Shown piece by piece: positions 32,320 through 41,062 of a stretch of DNA of 64,000 nucleotides; within the stretch, counting starts at the first letter, position 1; each line of letters opens with the position of its first letter. The DNA lies in NCBI RefSeq assembly GCF_028826105.1, contig NZ_JAQGPL010000001.1, forward strand, positions 2,382,501-2,446,500, given 5' to 3'. The position numbers and the translations under genes were made by a program. The notes beneath the pieces were generated by a model. The model was not told the origin of the DNA. It saw only the letters and a list, made by a program, of their open reading frames with translations, and ran no database searches. This stretch comes from Paenibacillus humicola. GTDB lineage: Bacteria; Bacillota; Bacilli; Paenibacillales; Paenibacillaceae.

Positions 32320-32913
32320 GTGAAGCAGCAAAATGACGGCATGTGCGGCGTGCTGCGCGACATGTGCGGCGGATCGGCGGCGGCGTTCGACTTGTTCTAC
32401 GCCCGTTACGCGCCGCTCGTCATGCAGGTTGCGCTTCGCATGATCTCGGATAAAATGGAAGCCGAGGACGTCTGTCACGATGTCTTTATCGAGGTCCTGC
32501 GGCGCGGGGAAAGCTACGATCCTCTGCGCGGTTCGCTGGAGTCCTGGCTGGCGGTAATGACCCGCAGCCGCTGTCTCGACCGGATGCGGCGAAGCAAACG
32601 GGTGATGCCCGGCGAAATCGGCGAAAGACGGTCCGCGCCATCCGCCGATGCGGCGGAGGAGCTCGCGTTGTCGCATTTGCAGCAGCAGGCGGTGCGCGAC
32701 GCGCTGCATGCGCTGCCGGAGCATCAGCGGCAGGCGGTCGTCGGCAGTTATTTTACTCCGCGGACGCAGCGAGAGCTGTCCTCGGCCTGGAACGTCCCGC
32801 TCGGAACGGTCAAATCGTGGGTCAGGTACGGCCTGAACAACATGCGCAAACAGCTGGAGAAGCGCGGTTGGGCGGCGGAAGCGGAGAACGGCGCGAAGGA
32901 GGCCCGAAGATGA
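32320..32913 (+). CDS. ECF-type RNA polymerase sigma factor
   Basis: This 197-residue sigma factor has region 2 (DLFYARYAPLVMQVALRMIS and DVCHDVFIEVLRR, with the core-binding DAED-like EAEDVCHDVF), a typical linker, and region 4 (LPEHQRQAVVGSYFTPRTQR, helix-turn-helix VPLGTVKSWVRYGLNNMRKQ). The layout is like SigK/SigW-type ECF factors controlled by RskA-type anti-sigma proteins. GTG 32320 is chosen for AAAGGAGGGGG 6 bases upstream. The stop overlaps the anti-sigma gene (ATGA). The regulon is unknown; the divergent NEW3/ABC operon is a candidate. Confidence 0.93.
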   Translation: MKQQNDGMCGVLRDMCGGSAAAFDLFYARYAPLVMQVALRMISDKMEAEDVCHDVFIEVLRRGESYDPLRGSLESWLAVMTRSRCLDRMRRSKRVMPGEIGERRSAPSADAAEELALSHLQQQAVRDALHALPEHQRQAVVGSYFTPRTQRELSSAWNVPLGTVKSWVRYGLNNMRKQLEKRGWAAEAENGAKEARR

Positions 32914-33689
32914 TCGGATCGGAAAAGACGCTTCAAGCGTGCAGACGGTTGTACCGTGAGGAAGATTGGATCGATTGGCTGCTCGGTCATAAATCGCCGG
33001 TCGAATTCGCGTCGATGCACGAGCATTTGTCCGTCTGCCCGCAATGCCGCAATACCGCCGCGGAATGGAGACCGCTGCTGCAGAACGCGGAAATGCCGGA
33101 AGCGTACGCGGAGCCTTCGGCCATCATGCCGTCCGAGTCGGTCCGCCGCAGCTTGCGCGCGCATGTCGCAACGCGGGGGCTGCTGAGGCGGCTGCACAGC
33201 GGCCTGTTCCGGCATAAAGGCTGGGCTGCAGGGCTAATCGCCGCCGCCGTCCTGCTGCTCTGCCTGACCGGACTGTTCCGGACGGTATATGTGCCGAAGG
33301 AGCAGCGGGACCTTTACGTCGCCGAGCATGAGCCGGACGCCGTTTCGTTTCTGAACGACCCCCGGACGGCGAGCTTCAGGGTGCAGTCGCTGAACGACGA
33401 GGTCGGCGACGGGTACGTCTGGTTCAACGACAGCTCGCGCGAGGTGTTCGTGCTGCTGGAGGGCGTGCTGCCGAGCGACAGCCATGTGCTGCAGGCGTGG
33501 GCGGTGAACGGCTCCGGCCATGCGAATTTGGGGTTGCTGCGTCACGACGAAGTGAGCAAAGCGCACTTTTATTTCAAAGGCGACGAGCTGGCGAAGGTGG
33601 ACAATATCGCTTTGACGGTCGAGCCGAGCGGCGGCAGCCGCATGCCGACATCGCCGGATGCGATCGTGTTTCGGCTGCAGCATCATTAG
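32910..33689 (+). CDS. Transmembrane anti-sigma factor (RskA-like, zinc-finger type)
   Basis: This 259-residue single-pass protein has an N-terminal cytoplasmic anti-sigma domain with the HxxxCxxC zinc motif (His39, Cys43, Cys46 in HEHLSVCPQCR) and a transmembrane helix at about 109-131. The extracellular RskA-type beta domain includes DSSREVFVLLEGVLPSDSHV, LQAWAVNGSGHANLG and VEPSGGS. It would hold the upstream sigma factor inactive until an envelope signal triggers proteolysis or release. ATG 32910 overlaps the sigma stop by 4 bases and has AAGGAGG upstream. Confidence 0.93.
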   Translation: MIGSEKTLQACRRLYREEDWIDWLLGHKSPVEFASMHEHLSVCPQCRNTAAEWRPLLQNAEMPEAYAEPSAIMPSESVRRSLRAHVATRGLLRRLHSGLFRHKGWAAGLIAAAVLLLCLTGLFRTVYVPKEQRDLYVAEHEPDAVSFLNDPRTASFRVQSLNDEVGDGYVWFNDSSREVFVLLEGVLPSDSHVLQAWAVNGSGHANLGLLRHDEVSKAHFYFKGDELAKVDNIALTVEPSGGSRMPTSPDAIVFRLQHH

Positions 33690-33755
33690 CGGCTTCGGCA
33701 GCCGCAGTGGCGGAGCACGGCAGCCTGTAAGCGAGTAAAGAAGGAGGCGCAATGC

Positions 33756-34364
33756 ATGTCAAGCGAATCGGGCGGTCAGGATAGCTTTCCGAAATCGTTC
33801 GGGTTTCCGGCGCTCGAAACGCCGAGGCTGAGGCTGCGCCGGCTGTCGGCTTCCGACGCCCCCGCGGTGTTCCGGTATATGTCGCAGGAGATCGTCATGC
33901 GCTATTACGACCTGCCGGTTTTCCGAAACTTATACGAAGCGGAACGGATCATCGGCCATTGGAACAGGCGGTTCGAGGATGGCGAAGGGATTCGATGGGC
34001 TCTCGAGCTGAAGGAAAGCGGAGGCATGATCGGCACCTGCGGCTTCCATAATTGGCAGCGGGAGCACTGCAGGGCGGAACTCGGTTACGAGCTGTCTCCC
34101 GATCATTGGGCGCGCGGCTATATGGCCGAAGCGCTGCAGGCCGTCATCCGCTTCGGCTTCGGCGCGATGCGCCTTAACCGGATCGAGGCGTATACGGAGC
34201 CTGAGAACGTCGCTTCGATCAAGCTGCTGCTGAAGTCGGGCCTTGTGAAGGAAGGGCTGCTGCGCGAAATCTTTTTCGAGAAAAACCGGTTCTTCGATGC
34301 GGTCGTTTTTTCGCTGTTGAGAAGCGAGTACGAGGAAGGCGGGGACTTTCCGGCTCAAAATTAA
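33756..34364 (+). CDS. GNAT acetyltransferase, RimJ/RimL type
   Basis: This 202-residue protein has the RimJ/RimL-type opening LETPRLRLRRLSASDAPAVF, the acyl-CoA-binding segment LGYELSPDHWARGYMAEALQAVI, and the C-terminal RIEAYTEPENVASIKLLLKSG pattern. The family acetylates ribosomal-protein termini, antibiotics or small amines; the substrate is not deducible here. The start has AAGGAGG upstream and two close ATG codons (33752 out of frame, 33756 used). It follows the anti-sigma gene by 66 bases and may be in the same transcript. Confidence 0.9.
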   Translation: MSSESGGQDSFPKSFGFPALETPRLRLRRLSASDAPAVFRYMSQEIVMRYYDLPVFRNLYEAERIIGHWNRRFEDGEGIRWALELKESGGMIGTCGFHNWQREHCRAELGYELSPDHWARGYMAEALQAVIRFGFGAMRLNRIEAYTEPENVASIKLLLKSGLVKEGLLREIFFEKNRFFDAVVFSLLRSEYEEGGDFPAQN

Positions 34365-34495
34365 TGACCTTAATTATTAATCAGGCAAATTATATTTATT
34401 TGCGGCGGGATGCGCTTCGGGCAGAAATATATGGTACGATCATGTTGAAAAATGTATGCGCTTTCGAAACCAGCATTGAAAGAGGTGCGCTTGCG

Positions 34496-35605
34496 ATGAG
34501 AGATATCGTTCCCAATGCATCGCGTGTAAACGTTCCGTTAGCCGCCCCGTCCGCCCTGCCGCGAATTTCCGGTTTGCCGGACCCGTTCCGGTTTATGGAC
34601 GGGACGCAGGTTTCCGGCGAAGCCGGCTGGAACCGCCGCCGCGAAGAGCTCAAAGTGCTGATTCAGCGGTACGAATACGGGTGGCTTCCGCCGGCGCCGG
34701 ACAAAGTAACCGCGAGCGTGAACGGCAAGCTGCTCACCGTGACGATCGCCGCCGGCGTGAAAGAGGCGTCGTTCCAGGCCGAAGTGACGCTTCCCGCCGG
34801 ATGCGGTGAGCCCTGCCCGGCCTTCATCCATACGGGGCGGCTGGACGCCGGCATTTTCCTATCCCGCGGGTATGCGCTTGTCGAATTCAAGCCGGGCGAC
34901 GTAGCCGCCGACAAAAAAGACGTCCGCGCCGGCGCGTTCTACGAGCTGTATCCGGAGGCGGACGCCGGAGCGCTGATCGCCTGGGCGTGGGGCTTTCACC
35001 GGGTAATCGACGCGCTCGAAGCGGTGCCGCAAATCGACCGGAACCGGATTGCCGTTACCGGGCATTCGCGCTTCGGCAAAGCGGCGCTGGTCTCCGGCGT
35101 TTTCGATTCGCGCGTCGCCGTTACGATTCCGGCTTCCTCCGGCTTGTCGGGCGCCGCCAATTACCGCTGCTTCTACGAGGAGGGCGGGGCAAACGAGAAA
35201 ATCGAGAACATATACAATTACGCGCCGCATTGGTTCACGCCGCTGCACGGCGAATTCGTCGGCCATGCGGACCGGCTGCCGTTCGATCAGCACGAGGTGA
35301 TGGCGCTTGTCGCTCCCCGGGCGCTGCTGATCACCGAAGGGACCGAGGATTATTGGACCAACCCGCAGGGAACCGGCCTCTCCTACCGGGCGGCGAAGCG
35401 CGTCTACGACTTTCTGGGCGCCGCGGACCGGATCGGTATTGCCTACCGGGAAGGCGGACACGGCATGACAACGGAAGATTTCACCGCCATGGCCGATTTT
35501 GCAGACAAGCAGTTCGGGCGCAGCGAAGGCGCGGCCTCCGGCCGGGATTTCGACCGGGTGCCCTACCCGGAAGAACCGGAAGCCATGAATTGGCCGAGCG
35601 TTTGA
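34496..35605 (+). CDS. Carbohydrate esterase, CE15 (glucuronoyl esterase)-like
   Basis: This 369-residue alpha/beta hydrolase lacks a signal peptide. Nucleophile Ser191 lies in the motif GHSRFGKAAL, the bacterial form of the CE15 G-C/H-S-R-x-G motif, followed by ASSGLSGAANYR. ALLITEGTEDYWTNPQGT and the late GGHGMTTEDF supply acid and His candidates. CE15 enzymes cut ester links between lignin and glucuronoxylan; without a secretion signal this one would act on imported oligosaccharides. ATG 34496 has AGAGGTGC about 9 bases upstream. The bases just before it are markedly AT-rich. Confidence 0.82.
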   Translation: MRDIVPNASRVNVPLAAPSALPRISGLPDPFRFMDGTQVSGEAGWNRRREELKVLIQRYEYGWLPPAPDKVTASVNGKLLTVTIAAGVKEASFQAEVTLPAGCGEPCPAFIHTGRLDAGIFLSRGYALVEFKPGDVAADKKDVRAGAFYELYPEADAGALIAWAWGFHRVIDALEAVPQIDRNRIAVTGHSRFGKAALVSGVFDSRVAVTIPASSGLSGAANYRCFYEEGGANEKIENIYNYAPHWFTPLHGEFVGHADRLPFDQHEVMALVAPRALLITEGTEDYWTNPQGTGLSYRAAKRVYDFLGAADRIGIAYREGGHGMTTEDFTAMADFADKQFGRSEGAASGRDFDRVPYPEEPEAMNWPSV

Positions 35606-35693
35606 TCTGAACCGGGCTGCGCGGTCCGGAGCTTGCCGCTGCCGTTCCTTACGCCCTCCGCAAGGAATGCAAGGCTTGTCCTGCGGACCGTTG

Positions 35694-35741
35694 AAACCTT
35701 CGCCGCGTGCCGGCTTCGGCCGCGCGTCGAAGGTTTTTCGT
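35694..35741 (+). terminator. Terminator after the CE15-like gene
   Basis: AAACCTTCG (35694-35702) pairs with CGAAGGTTT (35728-35736), with further G-C pairing inside the loop, followed by TTCGTTTTTT. Confidence 0.8.
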
Positions 35742-35871
35742 TTTTTCCGCTTCCGGTGTATGAAGATAGGGCGATAGCGGGCGTTTTCAGCCGTTCGCCG
35801 GCAAGGCGAAGGACAGCGGAGGAACAACTAGCCGATATCAAATACGTCCAGTTATTCAACGGTATCGTCCA

Positions 35872-35900
35872 TTGAGCTTGGGCCTGTCATGCGCAATAAT
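35872..35900 (+). promoter_or_regulatory. Probable sigma-A promoter of the sugar-catabolic cluster
   Basis: TTGAGC (35872-35877), a 17-base spacer and AATAAT (35895-35900), 40 bases before the first gene. Confidence 0.55.
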
Positions 35901-35939
35901 GTAGGCATGGTTTATTAACAGGAGAGAGGATGAAGTCGT

Positions 35940-37052
35940 TTGCGGAAAGTGAAAATCGGCTTGATCGGCTGCGGCCGCATCAGTCACATTTATTTGAAGA
36001 ACTGCACCGAAACGTTCCAGCATATCCTCGAGGTGCGCGCCTGCGCCGATCTCGTTCCGGAGCTTGCGTCGCAGCGGGCCGAAGAGTTCGGCATTCCGAA
36101 CGTGTATACGGTGGACGAGCTGCTCGCCGATCCGGAGATTGAAATCGTCCTGAATTTAACGGCGCCGGCCGCTCATGCTTCGCTGAATCTGAAAGCGCTT
36201 CAAGCCGGCAAGCACGTTTATACCGAGAAGCCTTTCGCGCTGACGCGCGAGGATGCCGACGAGGTGCTCGCCCTTGCCGAAGCGAAGGGGCTGCGGGTCG
36301 GCTGCGCGCCGGATACCTTTTTCGGCTCCGGCCTGCAGACGTGCATCAAGCTGATCGACGACGGCTGGATCGGCCAGCCGTATGCGTCTTCGGGCACGAT
36401 CATCATGGGCAACGCTTCGGGCGGCATGCACCCGAATTTTCAAAATTTCCTGAAGCTCGGCGGCGATCCCGTCATGGATATGTGCCCCTATTATTTGACG
36501 GCGCTGATTGCGATGCTCGGTCCCGTGCGCCGCGTTTCCGGCTCCGCGCAGCAGCTTCGCAAGGAAGTGACGGTGCTGAACCCGAAATCGGCCCGCTTCG
36601 GCGACACGGTCCCGGTCGAAGCGCCGACGAACGTGTCGGCGACGCTCGATTTTGAAAACGGCGCCGTTGCCAGCCTGCAGGCGGCGAAGGAGAGCTTCGG
36701 CTATATGCCCCGGATGGAAATTTTTGGAACGGAGGGCAATTTGTCGGTTCCCGATCCGAACTTCTTTTTCGGGCCGATCGCAATCCAATTCGCAAACGGC
36801 GGATCGAAGGAAATTCCGATGCTGCCGGGCTTCCAGACCGACACCCGCGGAGCCGGCGTGGCGGACATGGCTTACGCGATTCAATCCGGCAGACAGCACC
36901 GCGCAAGCGGCAAGCTGGCCCGCCATGTGCTCGATATTTCGCTCGGTATTTTCGAATCGTCGGCGCAGGAGCGCCATATCCAGATCGAATCCCGCGCGGA
37001 TCGTCCGGCTCCGCTGCCGCTGGGGCTCAAATACAACATGCTCGACGCGTAA
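35940..37052 (+). CDS. Gfo/Idh/MocA-family oxidoreductase
   Basis: This 370-residue NAD(P)-dependent dehydrogenase has a Rossmann start KIGLIGCGRISHIY, the family EKP motif (HVYTEKPFALT) that binds the nicotinamide end, and a C-terminal beta-sheet domain with GGDPVMDMCPYYLTALIAML. The latter is typical of members acting on sugars or inositols. TTG 35940 keeps the Rossmann strand at the N-terminus, and an AGGAGAGAGG site lies about 11 bases upstream; ATG 35930 is in another frame. It is the first gene of a cluster with two TIM-barrel epimerases, an AraC regulator and a second dehydrogenase. Confidence 0.92.
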   Translation: MRKVKIGLIGCGRISHIYLKNCTETFQHILEVRACADLVPELASQRAEEFGIPNVYTVDELLADPEIEIVLNLTAPAAHASLNLKALQAGKHVYTEKPFALTREDADEVLALAEAKGLRVGCAPDTFFGSGLQTCIKLIDDGWIGQPYASSGTIIMGNASGGMHPNFQNFLKLGGDPVMDMCPYYLTALIAMLGPVRRVSGSAQQLRKEVTVLNPKSARFGDTVPVEAPTNVSATLDFENGAVASLQAAKESFGYMPRMEIFGTEGNLSVPDPNFFFGPIAIQFANGGSKEIPMLPGFQTDTRGAGVADMAYAIQSGRQHRASGKLARHVLDISLGIFESSAQERHIQIESRADRPAPLPLGLKYNMLDA

Positions 37053-37094
37053 GCGCCGCAATGATTTCACGGACGAAAGGATGATCGAGACGCT

Positions 37095-37856
37095 ATGAAA
37101 CGATTTCCGATCGGCCTGCAGCCCTATACGATTCGCGAGGAGCTGGGCAGAGATTACACCGGTTCGATTGAAAGAGCCGCTCAAATCGGGTTTACGGGCA
37201 TCGAGCTCGGCCGCCCGCCGGAAGGAATGACGGTGGCGGAGCAGAAGGCGCTTCTGGACCGGGTCGGCCTCCGGGTGATCGGCTCGCACGGCCCATTCAA
37301 CAATCTGGATTTCAGCGTCGGCGAGCTGGCCGATTATTTAGAAGAGGTCGGCGGCCAATATATCTCCGTCTCGCTGCGCTTCGAGTCGCTGGACGATCTG
37401 CTTCGCAAGGCGGAGACGCTGAACAGGCACGGCGAAGCGGCAAGAAGCCGGGGCATTCAGCTGCTGTACCATAATCACAACTGGGAATTCGAACGGTTTG
37501 GCGGCGAATATGCGCTTGATCTGCTGCTGCGCGAAACGGATCCGGCGCTCGTGCATATGGAGATGGATACGTATTGGGTGAAACGCGGCGGAGAGGATCC
37601 CGCCGATTTCATCCGCAGCCGTCTGTCCGGCCGCTGCCCGCTGCTGCACATCAAGGATGTGGAGGCCGGCGAGGAGCAATTTTTCGCGGAAATCGGCGAG
37701 GGCATCCTCGACTTTGAAGCGATTTTCCGGGCGGCCGAGGAGGCGGGCACGAAATGGCTGATCGTCGAGCAGGACGCCAGCCGCCGGCCCGCGTTCGAAA
37801 GCCTGTCGATCAGCTACGGGAATTTAAGCCGCATGAACGTCATCGAACGACCTTAA
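37095..37856 (+). CDS. Sugar phosphate isomerase/epimerase (xylose isomerase-like TIM barrel)
   Basis: This 253-residue protein has an AP-endonuclease-2-type TIM barrel. The opening IGLQPYTIREELGRDYTGSI, the metal-ligand contexts LLYHNHNWEFERFGG and HMEMDTYWVKRGG, and CPLLHIKDVE fit the IolE/IolI-like family. It probably converts the product of the dehydrogenase next to it. ATG 37095 has AAAGGATG upstream at a loose spacing. It ends 18 bases before the AraC gene. Confidence 0.9.
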   Translation: MKRFPIGLQPYTIREELGRDYTGSIERAAQIGFTGIELGRPPEGMTVAEQKALLDRVGLRVIGSHGPFNNLDFSVGELADYLEEVGGQYISVSLRFESLDDLLRKAETLNRHGEAARSRGIQLLYHNHNWEFERFGGEYALDLLLRETDPALVHMEMDTYWVKRGGEDPADFIRSRLSGRCPLLHIKDVEAGEEQFFAEIGEGILDFEAIFRAAEEAGTKWLIVEQDASRRPAFESLSISYGNLSRMNVIERP

Positions 37857-37874
37857 AGAAAAGAGGGAGTCCGC

Positions 37875-38756
37875 TTGCTGCCATTCATTACGGTTGCCGG
37901 AGACGTGGTCAAAAAAGCGGGGACGGGGCTCGGTCCGAGACAGATTCACGATTACGAGCTGCTTTATTTTCCAGACGGCGGAAAAAGCGTTTACAAGGTC
38001 GGCGACAAGGCGTATACCTTAGACGAACCGAGCTTTATCGTGACCCGGCCGGGCGAGCATCATGTGTACGAATACGATCCGCTGCAGCCGTCGAGACATT
38101 TGTTTATCCATTTCGAATACAACCCTGCGAGCAGGTCCGATTCGCCGCTGCGCATTTTGGAGCCGGGCGGGCCGTCCGTCATTCCGGTGAAGGGGGAGCT
38201 TCCGGTCGGCATGATGAAGCAGATCCTTTACGTCGCGTATGCGAATTCGGACCGTCTGCAGCAGCGGGGAAGCGCGCTTCTGCTCGCGCTGCTCGAGGAG
38301 ATCGACGGGCTGTGCGCGGGCGAGCCGAAGAACGGGCAGCCGGACCGGATGCCGCCGCAGATCGTCAAAGCGCTCGACTTTATCGACAAGCATCTGGAGC
38401 AGCCGATTACGATCGATTCGATCGCGCAGAAGGTCGGCTGGTCGCACGAGCATTTCTCGCGCTCCTTCGTCCGCTATCTCGGCCGGACACCGCGCGAGAT
38501 GGTCGTGCAGCGCAGGATCGAACGGGCGTGCCAACTCCTCCTGTATGGCGAGAACAGCATCAAGAACGTCGCCTACGCCGTCGGCTTTGCCGACGAAAAT
38601 TATTTTTGCCGCGTATTCAAGACAGTGAAAGGCATTACGGCGTCGAAATACCGCAAAAAATATTTTAATCCGTACTATAAGGATCTCTATCCGGTCAGCG
38701 AGAGCGATTCCCTGTACCCGCCGAACCGGATTCTGTACATCGCAGGCGCGAATTAA
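37875..38756 (+). CDS. AraC-family regulator with cupin sensor domain
   Basis: This 293-residue regulator has an N-terminal cupin-like ligand-binding half (YELLYFPDGGKSVYKVGDKA, then FIVTRPGEHHVYEYDPLQPS) and a C-terminal double helix-turn-helix (ITIDSIAQKVGWSHEHFSRS, IKNVAYAVGFADENYFCRVF). It most likely controls the surrounding catabolic genes in response to a sugar. The TTG start is preceded by AGAGGGAG. Its place inside the operon, between the epimerase and the second dehydrogenase, implies cotranscription. Confidence 0.92.
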   Translation: MLPFITVAGDVVKKAGTGLGPRQIHDYELLYFPDGGKSVYKVGDKAYTLDEPSFIVTRPGEHHVYEYDPLQPSRHLFIHFEYNPASRSDSPLRILEPGGPSVIPVKGELPVGMMKQILYVAYANSDRLQQRGSALLLALLEEIDGLCAGEPKNGQPDRMPPQIVKALDFIDKHLEQPITIDSIAQKVGWSHEHFSRSFVRYLGRTPREMVVQRRIERACQLLLYGENSIKNVAYAVGFADENYFCRVFKTVKGITASKYRKKYFNPYYKDLYPVSESDSLYPPNRILYIAGAN

Positions 38757-38773
38757 TCGTAAGGAGTGAGGTA

Positions 38774-39841
38774 ATGGAGCAGGCAAAGCTGCGCGCCGGG
38801 CTGATCGGCTACGGCTATGCGGGCCGGACGTTCCACGCCCCAGTAATGACGGCCGTTCCGGGCATCGCGCTCGTCAAGGTGGTCGAACGGCGGACCGAAG
38901 CATCCAAAGAACGTTATCCGTGGGTGCAGATCGCGCGCGACGTGAAGGAGCTGTACGAGGATCCTCTGATCGATCTCGTCGTTGTCACGACGCCGAGCAC
39001 GGATCATTATACGTTTGTGAAGGACGCGCTTGCGGCGGGCAAGCACGTCGTCGTCGAGAAGCCGTTCACGACGACGTCGGAGGAAGCCGGCGAGCTGATC
39101 GCACTCGCGCGCGAGAAAGGTCTTACCCTCAGCGTTTTTCATAACCGGCGCTGGGACGGCGATTTCCTGACCGTGCAGAACGTGGTCCGGCAGGGGCTGA
39201 TCGGCGATATTACCGAGGCCGAGCTGCGCTGGGAGCGCTATTTTCCGGTGACGAATCCGGGACGCTGGCGGGACAACGGCGAGAAGGGCTCGGGCACGCT
39301 GTACGATCTTGGGGTTCATTTTATCGATCAGGCGCTCACTTTGTTCGGCATGCCGCAGACGGTGACGGCGCACGTGGGCAAACAGCGGGAGGGAGCCGTA
39401 TCCGACGACTCGTTTGACGTGACGCTCGGCTTCGCAAGCGGCCTGAGAGCCAGACTCCGTTCGTCGATGCTCGTCCGCGAGCCTGGCCCGCGATACGCGC
39501 TGCACGGCACGAAGGGCAGCTTCGTCAAATACGGCTACGACCCTCAGGAAGCTGCGCTCCGGAACGGACAAACGCCGGCCGAGCCGAATTGGGGCGTGGA
39601 GCCGGAAAGCGAATGGGGCGTGCTGAATACGACGCTTGGCGGCAATCTGCACGTGACGGGCCGGATCGAGACGATCCGCGGATCGTATGCGGACTATTAC
39701 CGGAACGTATACGATCATATCGTGAACGGGAGCGAGCTTGCCGTGCGGCCGGAGCAGGCGCGCGACGCGATCCGGGTCATCGAGCTCGCGCTAAAGAGCG
39801 TCGCGGAAGGGCGGACGGTCGAAACCGCCGCTCAAAACTAG
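38774..39841 (+). CDS. Gfo/Idh/MocA-family oxidoreductase (second copy)
   Basis: This 355-residue dehydrogenase has a Rossmann motif LIGYGYAGRTFHAPV and the family EKP in HVVVEKPFTTTSEEA. The active-site region GSGTLYDLGVHFIDQALTLFG includes the Asp-x-x-x-His pair. The opening resembles YvaA/IolW-type scyllo-inositol dehydrogenases (GYAGRTFHAP), so an inositol or similar polyol substrate is plausible but unproven. ATG 38774 follows AAGGAGTGAGG. It is clearly not a recent duplicate of the 35940 gene: the two share only the family motifs. Confidence 0.92.
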   Translation: MEQAKLRAGLIGYGYAGRTFHAPVMTAVPGIALVKVVERRTEASKERYPWVQIARDVKELYEDPLIDLVVVTTPSTDHYTFVKDALAAGKHVVVEKPFTTTSEEAGELIALAREKGLTLSVFHNRRWDGDFLTVQNVVRQGLIGDITEAELRWERYFPVTNPGRWRDNGEKGSGTLYDLGVHFIDQALTLFGMPQTVTAHVGKQREGAVSDDSFDVTLGFASGLRARLRSSMLVREPGPRYALHGTKGSFVKYGYDPQEAALRNGQTPAEPNWGVEPESEWGVLNTTLGGNLHVTGRIETIRGSYADYYRNVYDHIVNGSELAVRPEQARDAIRVIELALKSVAEGRTVETAAQN

Positions 39842-39863
39842 ACAGAAAGCGGGTGACTTTAAG

Positions 39864-40688
39864 TTGTTTCCGTTTAAATGTGCGTTAAACGCCTCAACCC
39901 TATTCCCGTTCAAGCTCGGACTGAAGGAGCAAATCCGCATCGCGGCCGAGGCAGGCTATGAAGGCATCGAAATCTGGGTGCGCGATATGGAAGCTTATAC
40001 GGCGGAAGGCGGCTCGCTCGGCGAGCTGAAGCGGTATGCCGCCGATTCCGGCATTGCGATTGCGAACGCAATCGCCTTCTTCAAGTGGTCCGACAAGGAT
40101 GCCGAAGTCAGAAGCGCCGGCTTCGCGCAGGCGGAGCGCGAGATGAACATGCTCGCGGAGCTGGCCTGCGCCGCCGTAGCGGCTCCGCCGTTCGGCGATG
40201 TGGAAGGGGTGCCGCTTGACGACATGGCTGCGAATTACGCCGCGCTGTCCGAGCTTGGCCGCAAAACCGGCGTTGAGCCGTATTTGGAGTTCTGGGGCCG
40301 GGCGAAACGGCTCTCCACGCTTGCCGAAGCGATCTACGTCGCGGTGCAAAGCGGCGAGAGCGGCGCGAAGCTGCTGCTTGACCCGTTTCATATGTATACG
40401 GGCGGCAGCGAAATAAGCGGCGTCGGTTTTTTGAACGGGGAACGGATCGGCATCGTGCATGTCAACGACTATCCGGCGCAGCCGGAGCGGGCCGTTATTG
40501 CAGACCGGGACCGCGTTTTCCCCGGCGAAGGCGTCGCCCCGACGGCTCGTTTTGCCAAGCTGCTGCACGAATCCGGCTATCGCGGCTTCCTGTCGCTTGA
40601 GCTGTTCATCGAGCATTTTGGTGCCAAGAGCGCTCTGGAGGTCGCGTCCGAGGGGCTCGGCAAAATCAGGAGCGCCTATTCGCTGTAG
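39864..40688 (+). CDS. Sugar phosphate isomerase/epimerase (second copy)
   Basis: This 274-residue protein has a xylose isomerase-like TIM barrel, with ELGLK-type opening FKLGLKEQIRIAAEAGYEGI, barrel strands LEFWGRAKRLST and KLLLDPFHMYTGG, and metal-site contexts IGIVHVNDYPAQPE and VFPGEGVAPT. TTG 39864 is used; a GCGGGTGAC stretch precedes it. It ends the cluster, about 100 bases ahead of a terminator. With its neighbours it suggests a pathway in which a polyol or sugar is oxidised and then isomerised. Confidence 0.9.
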   Translation: MFPFKCALNASTLFPFKLGLKEQIRIAAEAGYEGIEIWVRDMEAYTAEGGSLGELKRYAADSGIAIANAIAFFKWSDKDAEVRSAGFAQAEREMNMLAELACAAVAAPPFGDVEGVPLDDMAANYAALSELGRKTGVEPYLEFWGRAKRLSTLAEAIYVAVQSGESGAKLLLDPFHMYTGGSEISGVGFLNGERIGIVHVNDYPAQPERAVIADRDRVFPGEGVAPTARFAKLLHESGYRGFLSLELFIEHFGAKSALEVASEGLGKIRSAYSL

Positions 40689-41062
40689 CGGATAAAAGCC
40701 GTGAACGGAAGGACAAACGGACCGGTAGGCGAAGGCTTGCGGCCGGCTTGAAAACCGCTTTCGAAACGGTCAGGGAACCATTTGAAGCAGCCAGCACTAT
40801 TGTTGGCTGTTTCTTTTTTGAGTACTACATGAACGGGGGCATTGCGCCGGACGATTCGCGCGTGCGAACCTAAGATTGACAACGGCGAACGAGCCCACTA
40901 CAGTTGTAAATAGCAGCAGGCATCCGGGCGACTGAAGCACCCATTGCGCTAGGACGGCAAACGTGTCGATCCAATGACCGGACCGCCGTTTTCAGTTTAT
41001 TTTAAGGTTTGTCCGATAAGATGTAGGGTAATGTCCGGTGATCTTTATTAGGGGGGAAAACG
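40689..41062. other. Gene-free stretch with terminator
   Basis: No gene is seen in these 374 bases. It contains the terminator at 40786-40818; the remainder presumably holds the bdbD promoter, which I could not pinpoint. Confidence 0.5.
40786..40818 (+). terminator. Terminator of the sugar-catabolic cluster
   Basis: CAGCCA (40788-40793) pairs with TGGCTG (40804-40809), followed by TTTCTTTTTT. Confidence 0.75.

Larger units (their letters stand above)
35606..35939. other. Gene-free stretch with terminator and promoter
   Basis: No gene is seen in these 334 bases. The stretch holds the CE15-gene terminator (35694-35741) and a good promoter for the catabolic cluster (35872-35900). Confidence 0.6.
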
